Of a stretch of 64,000 bases of DNA, positions 51,535-59,424 are shown piece after piece. This stretch comes from CAYSPG01 sp964432885 (GTDB taxonomy: Bacteria; Bacteroidota; Bacteroidia; AKYH767-A; OLB10): the NCBI GenBank assembly GCA_964432885.1, contig CAYSPG010000009.1, forward strand, positions 1-64,000. Reading direction: 5' to 3'. Numbering within the stretch: position 1 is the first letter of the stretch; each line of letters opens with the position of its first letter. A program made the translations under genes and the position numbers. Under the pieces are notes generated by a model, which was not told where the DNA came from, made no database searches, and saw only the letters and a list, made by a program, of their open reading frames with translations.

Positions 51535-52386
51535 TTATGGTCTTAATTCCGATGGTGAAACGCCAAACCGCTTGGAAAAAGCGCGGCTAAAATGAGAATT
51601 GTTTTCAAATCCGCTTTCGAAAGAAGCTTCGGAAACAGTTTTTCCTAAATTACTTAAAAGATGGCGTGAATGTGAAAGTCTTTTTTCTAACAACCATTTT
51701 GCAGGAGTCGTTTTATACAATAATTTAAAATCACGTTTAAATGTTGACAAACTTCGCGCACTTAACGAAGCAAATCCCTCCAGTTTCAGATTAAAACAAA
51801 AGTTCTCTTCCATAACCTGTTGAAGTGAGTGTGTTTTTGGTTGATTGGCTACTGCACTTAAGTATGATAGCAATTCGGTATTAACGGGATTATCGGCAAT
51901 GGTTAAAATGAGTTCGCGAAATTTTAAATCAAGTATAGCAGCATCGGGTTGGCGTGCGGAATTAAAATAGGCAAGCATTGAATCAAAAAAACTTTTAACG
52001 GCCTCATTATTTTTAATTGAAATTACGGGATTGTACGATTTTTGTACCACCTTTAAAGGTGTTGCTTTTGTTTTAATAACCTCGGAAATAAATTTATCAG
52101 GAATAAAAAATAAAATCAGGCAAAACTTAGTGTCAAAAAACTGTTCTACTATACATGCTCCCTTTCTTATTAGCACGCAACTTCCTTTTTGTAAATCATA
52201 CGACCCATGTGATGTATGCCATATTTTTTTTCCTTCTATAACATATACAATGTAGGAGTAATGACTCCATATATCCTCAAATTTGTTTACTAAAGGACAA
52301 TCATAAACAGTAATTAATGATTCTCCACAACTCATTTGCCTGAAATGAGCAGGATTACTTAGTACTTGTGAATGAAGGTTTAACAA
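51535..52386 (-). CDS. AraC-family transcriptional regulator
   Basis: Protein of 283 residues. An N-terminal ExsA-like cupin-type region (SYIVYVIEGKKIWHTSHGSY, CVLIRKGACIVEQFFDTKFC) precedes a C-terminal double HTH: LEGFASLSARSLSTFKRDFK and TVSEASFESGFENNSHFSRA, then FSKRFGVSPSELRP. Such proteins sense an effector through the N-terminal part. The closest potential target is the methyltransferase gene directly downstream on the same strand; this is inferred. Confidence 0.9.
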   Translation of the reverse strand: MLNLHSQVLSNPAHFRQMSCGESLITVYDCPLVNKFEDIWSHYSYIVYVIEGKKIWHTSHGSYDLQKGSCVLIRKGACIVEQFFDTKFCLILFFIPDKFISEVIKTKATPLKVVQKSYNPVISIKNNEAVKSFFDSMLAYFNSARQPDAAILDLKFRELILTIADNPVNTELLSYLSAVANQPKTHSLQQVMEENFCFNLKLEGFASLSARSLSTFKRDFKLLYKTTPAKWLLEKRLSHSRHLLSNLGKTVSEASFESGFENNSHFSRAFSKRFGVSPSELRP

Positions 52387-52498
52387 TGGAATTGAGTTTC
52401 AATACAAATATATTTTAAAATATATTGTTTTAGGCTTGCTAACAAAGATTTATAATATGTTTCACATCCTTAACCGTTCTCAGTCGTTTAATGCATAT

Positions 52499-52858
52499 TT
52501 ATCTATTCCTAAACAGAAAAAAAGAAAAAACAAAAAAAGGTAAACAGGAAAGCACCATTTTTATATTCATTCTTAAAATAGCGGCCAAAAAAATCATTAT
52601 CACAAGCAAGCCCAATAAAACAATTGATGTATAGATTAATTTCTTAGAAGTTTGTTTCGTGAATAGTGAGATAAGCAATAACAATTGTCCGATAAATGGT
52701 AAAAGCACCAATGGATGCGCAAATGCTTGTTTAATTCCTTCATCACCAAACAATATTTTATACTCAGCCATAAAAATAGTACTACTGTTGCCTCCTCCCC
52801 ACTCCATATAGCAAATTAAAAATGAAAGAAACAAACCAATGCTGTAAATAATTCTCAT
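52499..52858 (-). CDS. Small membrane protein of unknown function
   Basis: Protein of 119 residues with four hydrophobic segments (IIYSIGLFLSFLICYMEWGG, LVLLPFIGQLLLLISLFTKQ, LIYTSIVLLGLLVIMIFLAA, MVLSCLPFFVFSFFLF). No family recognised. It diverges from the chitinase gene with an 81-nt spacer. Confidence 0.65.
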   Translation of the reverse strand: MRIIYSIGLFLSFLICYMEWGGGNSSTIFMAEYKILFGDEGIKQAFAHPLVLLPFIGQLLLLISLFTKQTSKKLIYTSIVLLGLLVIMIFLAAILRMNIKMVLSCLPFFVFSFFLFRNR

Positions 52859-52939
52859 GTGCTATTTGCTTTTCAAATTATTTTTAACTGTATGTTTATG
52901 CTGTAAAATAAAAAAGAAATATCCTAAAATTATAGTTGA

Positions 52940-54259
52940 ATGAAAAATAATTTTCTTCTTACCCTGTTTATTTTAAGCACAAAAATTATTCAGTCACAAA
53001 ATCCAAACCCAGCATTGGTTGGCTACTGGCATAACTGGTATTCGGCAAGTGCGCCTTATATTCAACTGGACCAAATTGACCCTCGGTATAATATTGTAGA
53101 TGTTGCATTTGCCATTCCACATGTGGGTACCGATTATCAAATGGAATTTATTCCTGACCAGGTTACACCGGCAGTACTAATTTCACAAATACAAACATTG
53201 CAATCGCAAAATAAAAAAGTAATTATTAGCATAGGTGGTGCTACTGCTCCGATTTCGTTAGATAATATTACCGAGCGCGATACATTTATTGCGACCATGA
53301 ACAATATTATTTCAACCTATGGTTTTGATGGTATTGATATTGATTTAGAAGGCAGTTCGCTTTCTCTTTCTGGTGGAACGATAGCTGCGCCCACCGATGC
53401 AAAAATTGTAAACATGATTTATGCTATAAAACAAATTATGGCTGATTATTATACTGCAAACAACAAACGCTTGGTTTTAACAATGGCCCCCGAAACGGCT
53501 TTTGTACAAGGCGGCATGTCGGCTTACGGTGGTATTTGGGGGGCATACTTACCAGTAATACATGCATTGCGCGACTCCATAGAAATTTTACATGTGCAAC
53601 TTTACAACAGCGGAAGCATGTATGGCATTGATGGAAATATTTACACACAAGGCACAGCCGATTTTATTGTGGCAATGACAGAAGCTGTTATACAAGGATT
53701 TAATACAAGCGGTGGAATGTTTGCAGGATTAAGCGCTGATAAAATTGCCGTAGGATTGCCAGCATGTCCAAGTGCAGCCGGAAGTGGATTTACAGATACC
53801 GCAACTATTGCATCGGCATTACGGTATTTATTGGGCACAGGCCCTAAGCCCGGCACATATACACTTGTGCAAACAGGTGGTTACCCTAATTTACGTGGTA
53901 TGATGACATGGAGTATAAACTGGGACGCAGTGAGTACATGTGCAAGTGTATATGAGTATGCCGAAAACTTTGAGAGTATTTTTGGAATCACAACACAAAC
54001 ACAAAACTGGATTGCAGAAAAAGTTGATGTTGAAATTTTTCCAAATCCCAACAATGGAAATTTTTATTTTTATGCAACAAATAATGCCATTCAAGAAAAA
54101 TCATTTCAATATAAGTTAACTGACGTATCCGGCAGAATAATTAAGGAAGGTGTTTTAACTGAAAATAAAATTGAAATTAAGGCAACGGCAAAAGGAATGT
54201 ACCAACTCGTAATATATAATAAAGAGCAGTTTTACTGCGAAAAGGTTTTAGTGATGTAG
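52940..54259 (+). CDS. GH18 chitinase secreted by T9SS
   Basis: Protein of 439 residues. A signal peptide precedes a GH18 TIM barrel: ALVGYWHNWYSASAPYIQLD, VVIISIGGAT-type strand (KKVIISIGGA) and the catalytic DGIDIDLE at 130-137 with acid Glu137. MMTWSINWD closes the barrel. A type A T9SS sorting domain (VEIFPNPNNGNFYFYATNN ... MYQLVIYNKEQFYCEKVL) occupies the C terminus. The enzyme hydrolyses chitin or related N-acetylglucosamine polymers outside the cell. No chitin-uptake genes are adjacent. Confidence 0.94.
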   Translation: MKNNFLLTLFILSTKIIQSQNPNPALVGYWHNWYSASAPYIQLDQIDPRYNIVDVAFAIPHVGTDYQMEFIPDQVTPAVLISQIQTLQSQNKKVIISIGGATAPISLDNITERDTFIATMNNIISTYGFDGIDIDLEGSSLSLSGGTIAAPTDAKIVNMIYAIKQIMADYYTANNKRLVLTMAPETAFVQGGMSAYGGIWGAYLPVIHALRDSIEILHVQLYNSGSMYGIDGNIYTQGTADFIVAMTEAVIQGFNTSGGMFAGLSADKIAVGLPACPSAAGSGFTDTATIASALRYLLGTGPKPGTYTLVQTGGYPNLRGMMTWSINWDAVSTCASVYEYAENFESIFGITTQTQNWIAEKVDVEIFPNPNNGNFYFYATNNAIQEKSFQYKLTDVSGRIIKEGVLTENKIEIKATAKGMYQLVIYNKEQFYCEKVLVM

Positions 54260-54295
54260 CATCAATACGGATAATAAATTAATAAGCGCTGTTTT

Positions 54296-54643
54296 CTATG
54301 AAGTATTTTTAACTCTGTATTTTACAATTCTCGTAATCAGCGCAAGCGGTATGGGCTGCTCAATTGGAAACTGAACAGAGCCCTTGCCTTGTTTATATTT
54401 TGAAAGTTCTTTTTTAAATTCCTCGTGCCCGGTTGGTGTTGCATAAAAACCAATGTGATTTTTATATCCCGCAAAATGAACCAGGTTTTTTCCATTAAGC
54501 TTAAATGTTGGAATACCATAGCTGATAGCTTCCGTGGCATCAGGCGCAGCTTTTTGTATTGTGGCTCTTACTTCTTTTAATAATGCCTGTAGATTTTTTG
54601 GAAAAGCGGCTATGTATTGGTCAATATTATTTGGCTTTTGCAT
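54296..54643 (-). CDS. DUF1801-domain (YdhG-like) protein
   Basis: Protein of 115 residues. It reads IDQYIAAFPKNLQALLKEVR, APDATEAISYGIPTFKLNGK, LVHFAGYKNHIGFYATPTGH and EFKKELSKYKQGKGSVQFPI, a standard DUF1801 protein, related to the frataxin-like YdhG group. Function is not established. Start chosen at 54643, where the domain begins (MQKPNNIDQYI). Confidence 0.88.
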   Translation of the reverse strand: MQKPNNIDQYIAAFPKNLQALLKEVRATIQKAAPDATEAISYGIPTFKLNGKNLVHFAGYKNHIGFYATPTGHEEFKKELSKYKQGKGSVQFPIEQPIPLALITRIVKYRVKNTS

Positions 54644-54714
54644 TGATAACAATTTTAAAATAATTGCTTTATAGATTTTCACTGTAAAAATCAGTGCTAA
54701 TCTGTTGCCGACTT

Positions 54715-55560
54715 TTAAGCGTTCTCCAAATCAGCAATCACAATCTTTTTCATTTTCATCATGGCCTGCATCACGCGACCGGCTTTTTCATGGTTAGACT
54801 CGTTCATCAGTTCTATTAATCTGCGTGGCACAATCTGCCAACTTATGCCAAACTTATCTTTAAGCCAGCCGCACATACTTTCCTCACCGCCATCGGCTGT
54901 GAGTTTGTTCCAGTAGTTATCGGTTTCGGCCTGGTCGTTACAATCAACAACAAATGAAAATGCTTCGTTAAAAATAAATTCGTGCGGGCCGGGGCCATCC
55001 ATGGCAATAACCTCAAGCTTGTTGATGTTAAATTCTGAGTACATCATTTTACCTGCGTTTTCATCACCGTCAGGATATTTTAATTCTAATATTGATGATG
55101 AATCAGGAAAAACAGAAGTGTAAAATTTCAGCGCTTCTTCTGCCCTGCCAAATTGTTTAGATGTAAAAAGCATTGATGGTAAAAACCGTCCCGCAATGTT
55201 TTGTTCGGTTGCAAGCATCAGTTGCCATGTCATCCCGAATTTATCTTTTACCCACGCATATTTTTCAGCCCACGGATATTTATCCAGCGCCATCATTACT
55301 TGGCCACCATCCATCAGCTTATTATATTTTTCTTCCACTTCTTTTGCTGCAGCAAAAGTTACAAAAAAAGAAATGGATGGATTTATTTTAAACATGGGTC
55401 CACCGTTTAATCCCATTATTTTATGTCCGTTTATTTCCCAGGTTACAACAATGGGCGTATCGGCAGTAATTTTTGAATTGCTGAAAATGCTGCAGTAAAA
55501 ATCTGCTGCTTGTTTTGCTTGCCCTTCAAACCACAGGCATGGGTAAATTTTATTTTTCAT
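54715..55560 (-). CDS. Tandem VOC-domain (PhnB-like) protein
   Basis: Protein of 281 residues with two PhnB-type units: residues 1-120 (IYPCLWFEGQAKQAADFYCS ... KDKFGMTWQLML) and 125-270 (PSMLFTSKQFGRAEEALKFY ... LKDKFGISWQIVPRRLIELM). VOC proteins of this kind are probably metal-independent; reaction not established. It lies 24 nt from the SRPBCC gene upstream, so the two form an operon. Confidence 0.9.
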   Translation of the reverse strand: MKNKIYPCLWFEGQAKQAADFYCSIFSNSKITADTPIVVTWEINGHKIMGLNGGPMFKINPSISFFVTFAAAKEVEEKYNKLMDGGQVMMALDKYPWAEKYAWVKDKFGMTWQLMLATEQNIAGRFLPSMLFTSKQFGRAEEALKFYTSVFPDSSSILELKYPDGDENAGKMMYSEFNINKLEVIAMDGPGPHEFIFNEAFSFVVDCNDQAETDNYWNKLTADGGEESMCGWLKDKFGISWQIVPRRLIELMNESNHEKAGRVMQAMMKMKKIVIADLENA

Positions 55561-55584
55561 TTTTTTTATAAACCATGAACTTTT

Positions 55585-56427
55585 TTAATTTGCCTCTGTA
55601 TATTTTTTAAAGTTATTCAATATTGCCTGCCAGCCTCCGCGCTGCAGTTCGATAGGAAATTCTCCTTCGGTTTCAAATATTTCGGTAACCTTAGTTGTGT
55701 TACCGTCATTTACAAATGCAATTTTTACTTTGCGTCCGTCAGCAATAGTGTATTTAATCAGGTTGTTTGTTTTAACCTCATCATAGGTTCCTTCAAAATC
55801 AAAACCCATGCTGCCATCTTTCGCTTCCATACGCGCCTGAAGTTTTCCTCCCACACGTAAATCATTTTGCGCACGCGGTGTGTGCCAGTCAGGAGATGCG
55901 CTATTCCACTTTGTAATGTGAGTAGGCTCGTTCCAGTAATTCCAAACTTTTTCTAAAGGGGCTTTTACATTTGTTTCAATGGTTATTGACTTCATTCCAT
56001 CCGATTCCGCAATCTCTTTTACTTTTTGCAATGCTTTTGGAAACACCTCTTCAAAATATTTTAACCACTCTTCTTCGGATAAATCCATTGTGGTTAATAG
56101 GTCGGTGGTGTTTCCGTTTGCAGTTAAAGTATATGCCTCCTTGGAACCTGCCCAATCGCCCTCTGGCTGTTTTACCCCTTCTTTTATTTCACCCAGATGT
56201 TTAAACGTCATAAACGATGGCTCCTCTTTTTTATCAATAATTCCATACATGCCGCTGCCTCCGGGAGAGAGAAATTTTATTTCGCTTCCTTCATTCCAAT
56301 CGCTTTCGGCATACGAACCTTCAGTAAAAACACTTGTCCATTGACGATACGTTGCATCGCTCCATAACACATGCCACACAAGGTTGCGTGGTGCATTGAT
56401 GTTGATTTTAAATTCTTTTTTTAACAT
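55585..56427 (-). CDS. Tandem SRPBCC (AHSA1-type) protein
   Basis: Protein of 280 residues with two START-like/AHSA1 domains: residues 1-135 (KINAPRNLVWHVLWSDATYR-type opening, FKININAPRNLVWHVL) and 145-280 (TNVKAPLEKVWNYWNEPTHI, FDFEGTYDEVKTNNLIKYTI). The fold has a hydrophobic cavity for small ligands. Function unknown. Cotranscribed with the VOC gene. AHSA1, VOC and DUF1801 proteins often cluster in bacteria. Confidence 0.88.
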   Translation of the reverse strand: MLKKEFKININAPRNLVWHVLWSDATYRQWTSVFTEGSYAESDWNEGSEIKFLSPGGSGMYGIIDKKEEPSFMTFKHLGEIKEGVKQPEGDWAGSKEAYTLTANGNTTDLLTTMDLSEEEWLKYFEEVFPKALQKVKEIAESDGMKSITIETNVKAPLEKVWNYWNEPTHITKWNSASPDWHTPRAQNDLRVGGKLQARMEAKDGSMGFDFEGTYDEVKTNNLIKYTIADGRKVKIAFVNDGNTTKVTEIFETEGEFPIELQRGGWQAILNNFKKYTEAN

Positions 56428-56470
56428 GGTATTTTAATTTATCGTAAAAGTAAAAATTGTTTCATAGAGG

Positions 56471-56580
56471 GCACACGGATAACGCGGATACGCCTGTTTT
56501 TTCGCGAATAAAAATAACAAGAGCTATTTCTTTAATAAAAAAATCTGTGTTCACCCGTTGCATCCGGGTTATCCGTGTGC
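56471..56580. repeat. Dispersed hairpin repeat overlapping the metallo-hydrolase stop
   Basis: GCACACGGATAACGCGGA (56471-56488) pairs with TCCGGGTTATCCGTGTGC (56563-56580), one mismatch, around a degenerate interior. The last three residues (AHG) and the TAA stop of the 56569-57666 gene are encoded by the right arm. Confidence 0.85.
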
Positions 56581-57666
56581 CATCACCCACCACTCTTTAA
56601 ATTTTTGCGCATCATTTTTTAAATCTAGTTCTTCACCAATCATAGGGTGCAGCAATTGTGCGTTTTTTCTTTTTGCTTCAGCAAGTACTCGTATTATAGG
56701 TTCGTCCCAGGCATGCTGCCCCAATACAAATTTTGAATGATGAACCGGAATAATTTTTTTCGCTCTTAAATCTTGCCCAGCAGCAACAACTTCTTCGGGC
56801 ATCATGTGAATGTATTTCCAGTTGTGATGATATTGCCCGCATTCAAGAATTGCAAAATCAAACGGCCCGTGTTGCTCACCAATTTTTTTGAAGTGAGTAT
56901 CGTAACCCGAATCGCCACCAATGTAAATTTTCAAAGTTGGAGTTTGTAATGAGTAGGCCATCCATAATGCCTGGTTGCGTTTAAACCCGCGTCCGGAAAA
57001 ATGGCGTGCTGATGTTGTGTTTACTTTAAAACCATCATCCAAAATAATTTCTTCGTTCCAATCTTTTTCAATTAGTATATTTTTTTCAAAACCCCAATGT
57101 TCAAAGTGCATTCCTGTTCCTAAACCGGTAATTACTTTTTTAATTTTAGGTTTTAGTTTTACAATGGTTGCGTAATCCAGATGGTCCCAGTGGTCGTGCG
57201 AAATAAAAAGGTAATCAATTTCAGGTATATCGTCTGTTGTGTAAACATCTGTTCCCTTAAAACTTTTTGTGGAATTAATGGGCGAAGCCTTACCGCTCAT
57301 CACAGGGTCGACTAAAATTTTCTTGCCATCAATCTGTAAAAAATAAGAGGAGTGCCCAAACCATACCATTACATTTTTATCCGCGCCAAGCGAAAGCAAA
57401 TTTGTTTTTTGCGATGGAAGAATGCCGGTTGGTTTTATGCGTGGGCTTTTATCGGTGAAAAATTCTTTCATCACCTTGTAATAACTAACCCCTTCGGCTA
57501 AGTCAGGAGTAAAATTTATGTTTTGAAATTTTCCATCACGAAAGTTGGATGATTTTTTTATTTGTTCAAGGCGTTCGCCCGAAGCAATTTTTCCAAACTG
57601 CGGTTGTTTCATAAAGAAATATACAACAGCGAGGAGTGCGATGAGAATGAGTAAGGTGATATACAT
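56569..57666 (-). CDS. MBL-fold metallo-hydrolase (UlaG/NAPE-PLD-like)
   Basis: Protein of 365 residues with an N-terminal membrane helix (ITLLILIALLAVVYFFM). The MBL fold shows FGHSSYFLQIDGKKILVDPV, the metal motif FISHDHWDHLDYAT, SARHFSGRGFKRNQALWMAY and GGDSGYDTHFKKIG. This matches the lactonase/phosphodiesterase-like L-ascorbate-6-phosphate lactonase group; substrate unknown. Start chosen at 57666. The C-terminal MAHG and stop come from a dispersed repeat, and another copy lies 28 nt upstream of the start. Confidence 0.88.
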   Translation of the reverse strand: MYITLLILIALLAVVYFFMKQPQFGKIASGERLEQIKKSSNFRDGKFQNINFTPDLAEGVSYYKVMKEFFTDKSPRIKPTGILPSQKTNLLSLGADKNVMVWFGHSSYFLQIDGKKILVDPVMSGKASPINSTKSFKGTDVYTTDDIPEIDYLFISHDHWDHLDYATIVKLKPKIKKVITGLGTGMHFEHWGFEKNILIEKDWNEEIILDDGFKVNTTSARHFSGRGFKRNQALWMAYSLQTPTLKIYIGGDSGYDTHFKKIGEQHGPFDFAILECGQYHHNWKYIHMMPEEVVAAGQDLRAKKIIPVHHSKFVLGQHAWDEPIIRVLAEAKRKNAQLLHPMIGEELDLKNDAQKFKEWWVMAHG

Positions 57667-57693
57667 TGTATTGGCAAAGAAATAAAAAAGTCG

Positions 57694-57774
57694 GCACACG
57701 GATGACGAGGATACGGCTGATTTTCGCGGATAAAAAATCTGTGACTCTTCGTTGCTTCCGTGTCATCCGTGTGC
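57694..57774. repeat. Dispersed hairpin repeat between metallo-hydrolase and fucosidase genes
   Basis: GCACACGGATGAC (57694-57706) and GTCATCCGTGTGC (57762-57774) are perfect 13-bp arms; TTTTCGCGGATAAAAAATC is inside. It is the same subfamily (GCACACGG ends) as 56471-56580, so the metallo-hydrolase gene is bracketed by two copies. Confidence 0.85.
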
Positions 57775-57811
57775 CATTAACCATTATAATTGTATCCACT
57801 AAATATCCTGT

Positions 57812-59266
57812 ATGAAAACAATCGTTAAATTTTTATTCGTACTCACTTTGCTTTTTTCAAACACAAACCTTTTCGCTCAATCCTATCAACCCAACTGGCA
57901 ATCGCTTGACACGCGCCCTGTGCCGCAGTGGTTTAAAGATGCCAAGTTTGGAATTTTTATTCACTGGGGCGTTTATGCTGTGCCGGGTTGGAGCACCAAA
58001 GGAAATTATTCGGAGTGGTATCAAAAAGGACTAAACAGCAACGATACAGCACGCATAGAATTTCACAAAAAGAAATTTGGAAATCTTACCTATTACGATT
58101 TAGTAAATCAATTTAAAGCCGAACTATTTAAACCAGATGATTGGGCAAAGCTATTCGAAAAATCAGGAGCAAAATATATAGTGCTCACATCAAAACATCA
58201 TGATGGGTTTTGTAACTGGCAAAGCAAAGAGGCAAACAACACATGGGGCTTTGCATGGAATGCTGTGGATGCTGGCCCGCAGCGTGATTTGCTTGGTGAT
58301 TTATTTACGGCCGTAAGAAAAACTTCGGTGCATGCAGGTATGTATTATTCGTTGTACGAGTGGTTTAATCCGCTTTATCTGAGTGATAAAAATAAATACG
58401 TGTCAACACACATGTGGCCTCAAATGAAAGAGCTGATAAATAAATATGAGCCTGATGTTTTCTGGACAGATGGTGATTGGGAAGCAAAAGACAGTGTTTG
58501 GAAATCGCAAGAGTTTTTAGCATGGCTTTACAATGACAGCCCTGTAAAAAACAAAGTAGTGACTAACGACAGATGGGGACAAGACATCCGCTTTCATCAC
58601 GGTGGTGTGTATACACCCGAGTATGAACCTGATTTAGAATTTGAAAATCATGTTTGGGAAGAAAGTCGTGGCATGGGCACATCGTATGGTTACAACCGCG
58701 AGGAAGATGCATGGGATTATACCAGCGCACAGGTATTGGTTTTAAATTTAATTGATAAAGTGAGCCGTGGTGGAAATTTTCTTTTAGACATTGGCCCTGA
58801 CGAACATGGAAAAATTCCACCCATTATGCAGGAAAGATTATTGCAAATTGGCAACTGGATGAAAATAAATTCTGAAGCAATTTACAACACAGTAAAATGG
58901 AAAACGAATTCGCAGTGGAGTGATGGGAATAAAAACTACGACAAAAAAACACGCAGTGCCGATTTGCTTTTAAAACTAACGCTGGAACCTGACAGTGGTT
59001 ATGCGGTAAAAGAAAGTTTTTTTACTTACAACGAAAACACAAAAAGTTTGTATGCTCTGTTACCAAAATATCCATCAGACAAAAAATTTATTTTGAAAAA
59101 TATCTCCTTATCTACAACAACAAAAGTTGAATTGCTTGAAACGCATCAGCAATTGAAATGGAAACAAACAGGTAGCAACGTTGAAATTACGTTACCTGAA
59201 TTTGACCCGAATAAAATTAAGAGTGCTTATGCTTATGTGATAAAGGTGAGTGGCGTTGTTAAATGA
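57812..59266 (+). CDS. Alpha-L-fucosidase, GH29
   Basis: Protein of 484 residues with signal peptide (VKFLFVLTLLFSNTNLFAQ). The GH29 barrel opens WFKDAKFGIFIHWGVYAVPG; TSKHHDGFCNWQSKE holds the conserved His pair; the nucleophile is Asp220 in VFWTDGDWEA. VSRGGNFLLDIGPDEHGKIP closes the catalytic domain, then a beta-sandwich follows. It releases L-fucose from glycans, probably in the periplasm. A permease and mutarotase for such sugars lie 37 kb away. It converges on the DUF4838 gene across a hairpin repeat. Confidence 0.94.
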   Translation: MKTIVKFLFVLTLLFSNTNLFAQSYQPNWQSLDTRPVPQWFKDAKFGIFIHWGVYAVPGWSTKGNYSEWYQKGLNSNDTARIEFHKKKFGNLTYYDLVNQFKAELFKPDDWAKLFEKSGAKYIVLTSKHHDGFCNWQSKEANNTWGFAWNAVDAGPQRDLLGDLFTAVRKTSVHAGMYYSLYEWFNPLYLSDKNKYVSTHMWPQMKELINKYEPDVFWTDGDWEAKDSVWKSQEFLAWLYNDSPVKNKVVTNDRWGQDIRFHHGGVYTPEYEPDLEFENHVWEESRGMGTSYGYNREEDAWDYTSAQVLVLNLIDKVSRGGNFLLDIGPDEHGKIPPIMQERLLQIGNWMKINSEAIYNTVKWKTNSQWSDGNKNYDKKTRSADLLLKLTLEPDSGYAVKESFFTYNENTKSLYALLPKYPSDKKFILKNISLSTTTKVELLETHQQLKWKQTGSNVEITLPEFDPNKIKSAYAYVIKVSGVVK

Positions 59267-59269
59267 AAA

Positions 59270-59417
59270 TTGAACACAGAGGCGCAAAGCCGCAGAGTTT
59301 TTTTAACACATAGCAATCATAGGAACATAGTAAACATAGAATTGCATTTTTTCTATGACTTCTATGCGTTTATTTTTTTCAATCTCAACCTCTGCGTCTT
59401 TGCGCCTCTGCGTTCAA
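59270..59417. repeat. Nested hairpin of 'GAGGCGCAAAG' type between converging genes
   Basis: TTGAACACAGAGGCGCAAAG (59270 on) pairs with the stretch ending CGCCTCTGCGTTCAA (59417), with an interior ATAG/CTATG-rich palindrome of about 90 nt. It begins 3 nt after the fucosidase stop and ends 7 nt before the DUF4838 stop, and may terminate both transcripts. Related in wording to 32251-32311. Confidence 0.8.
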
Positions 59418-59424
59418 TCGTTTT

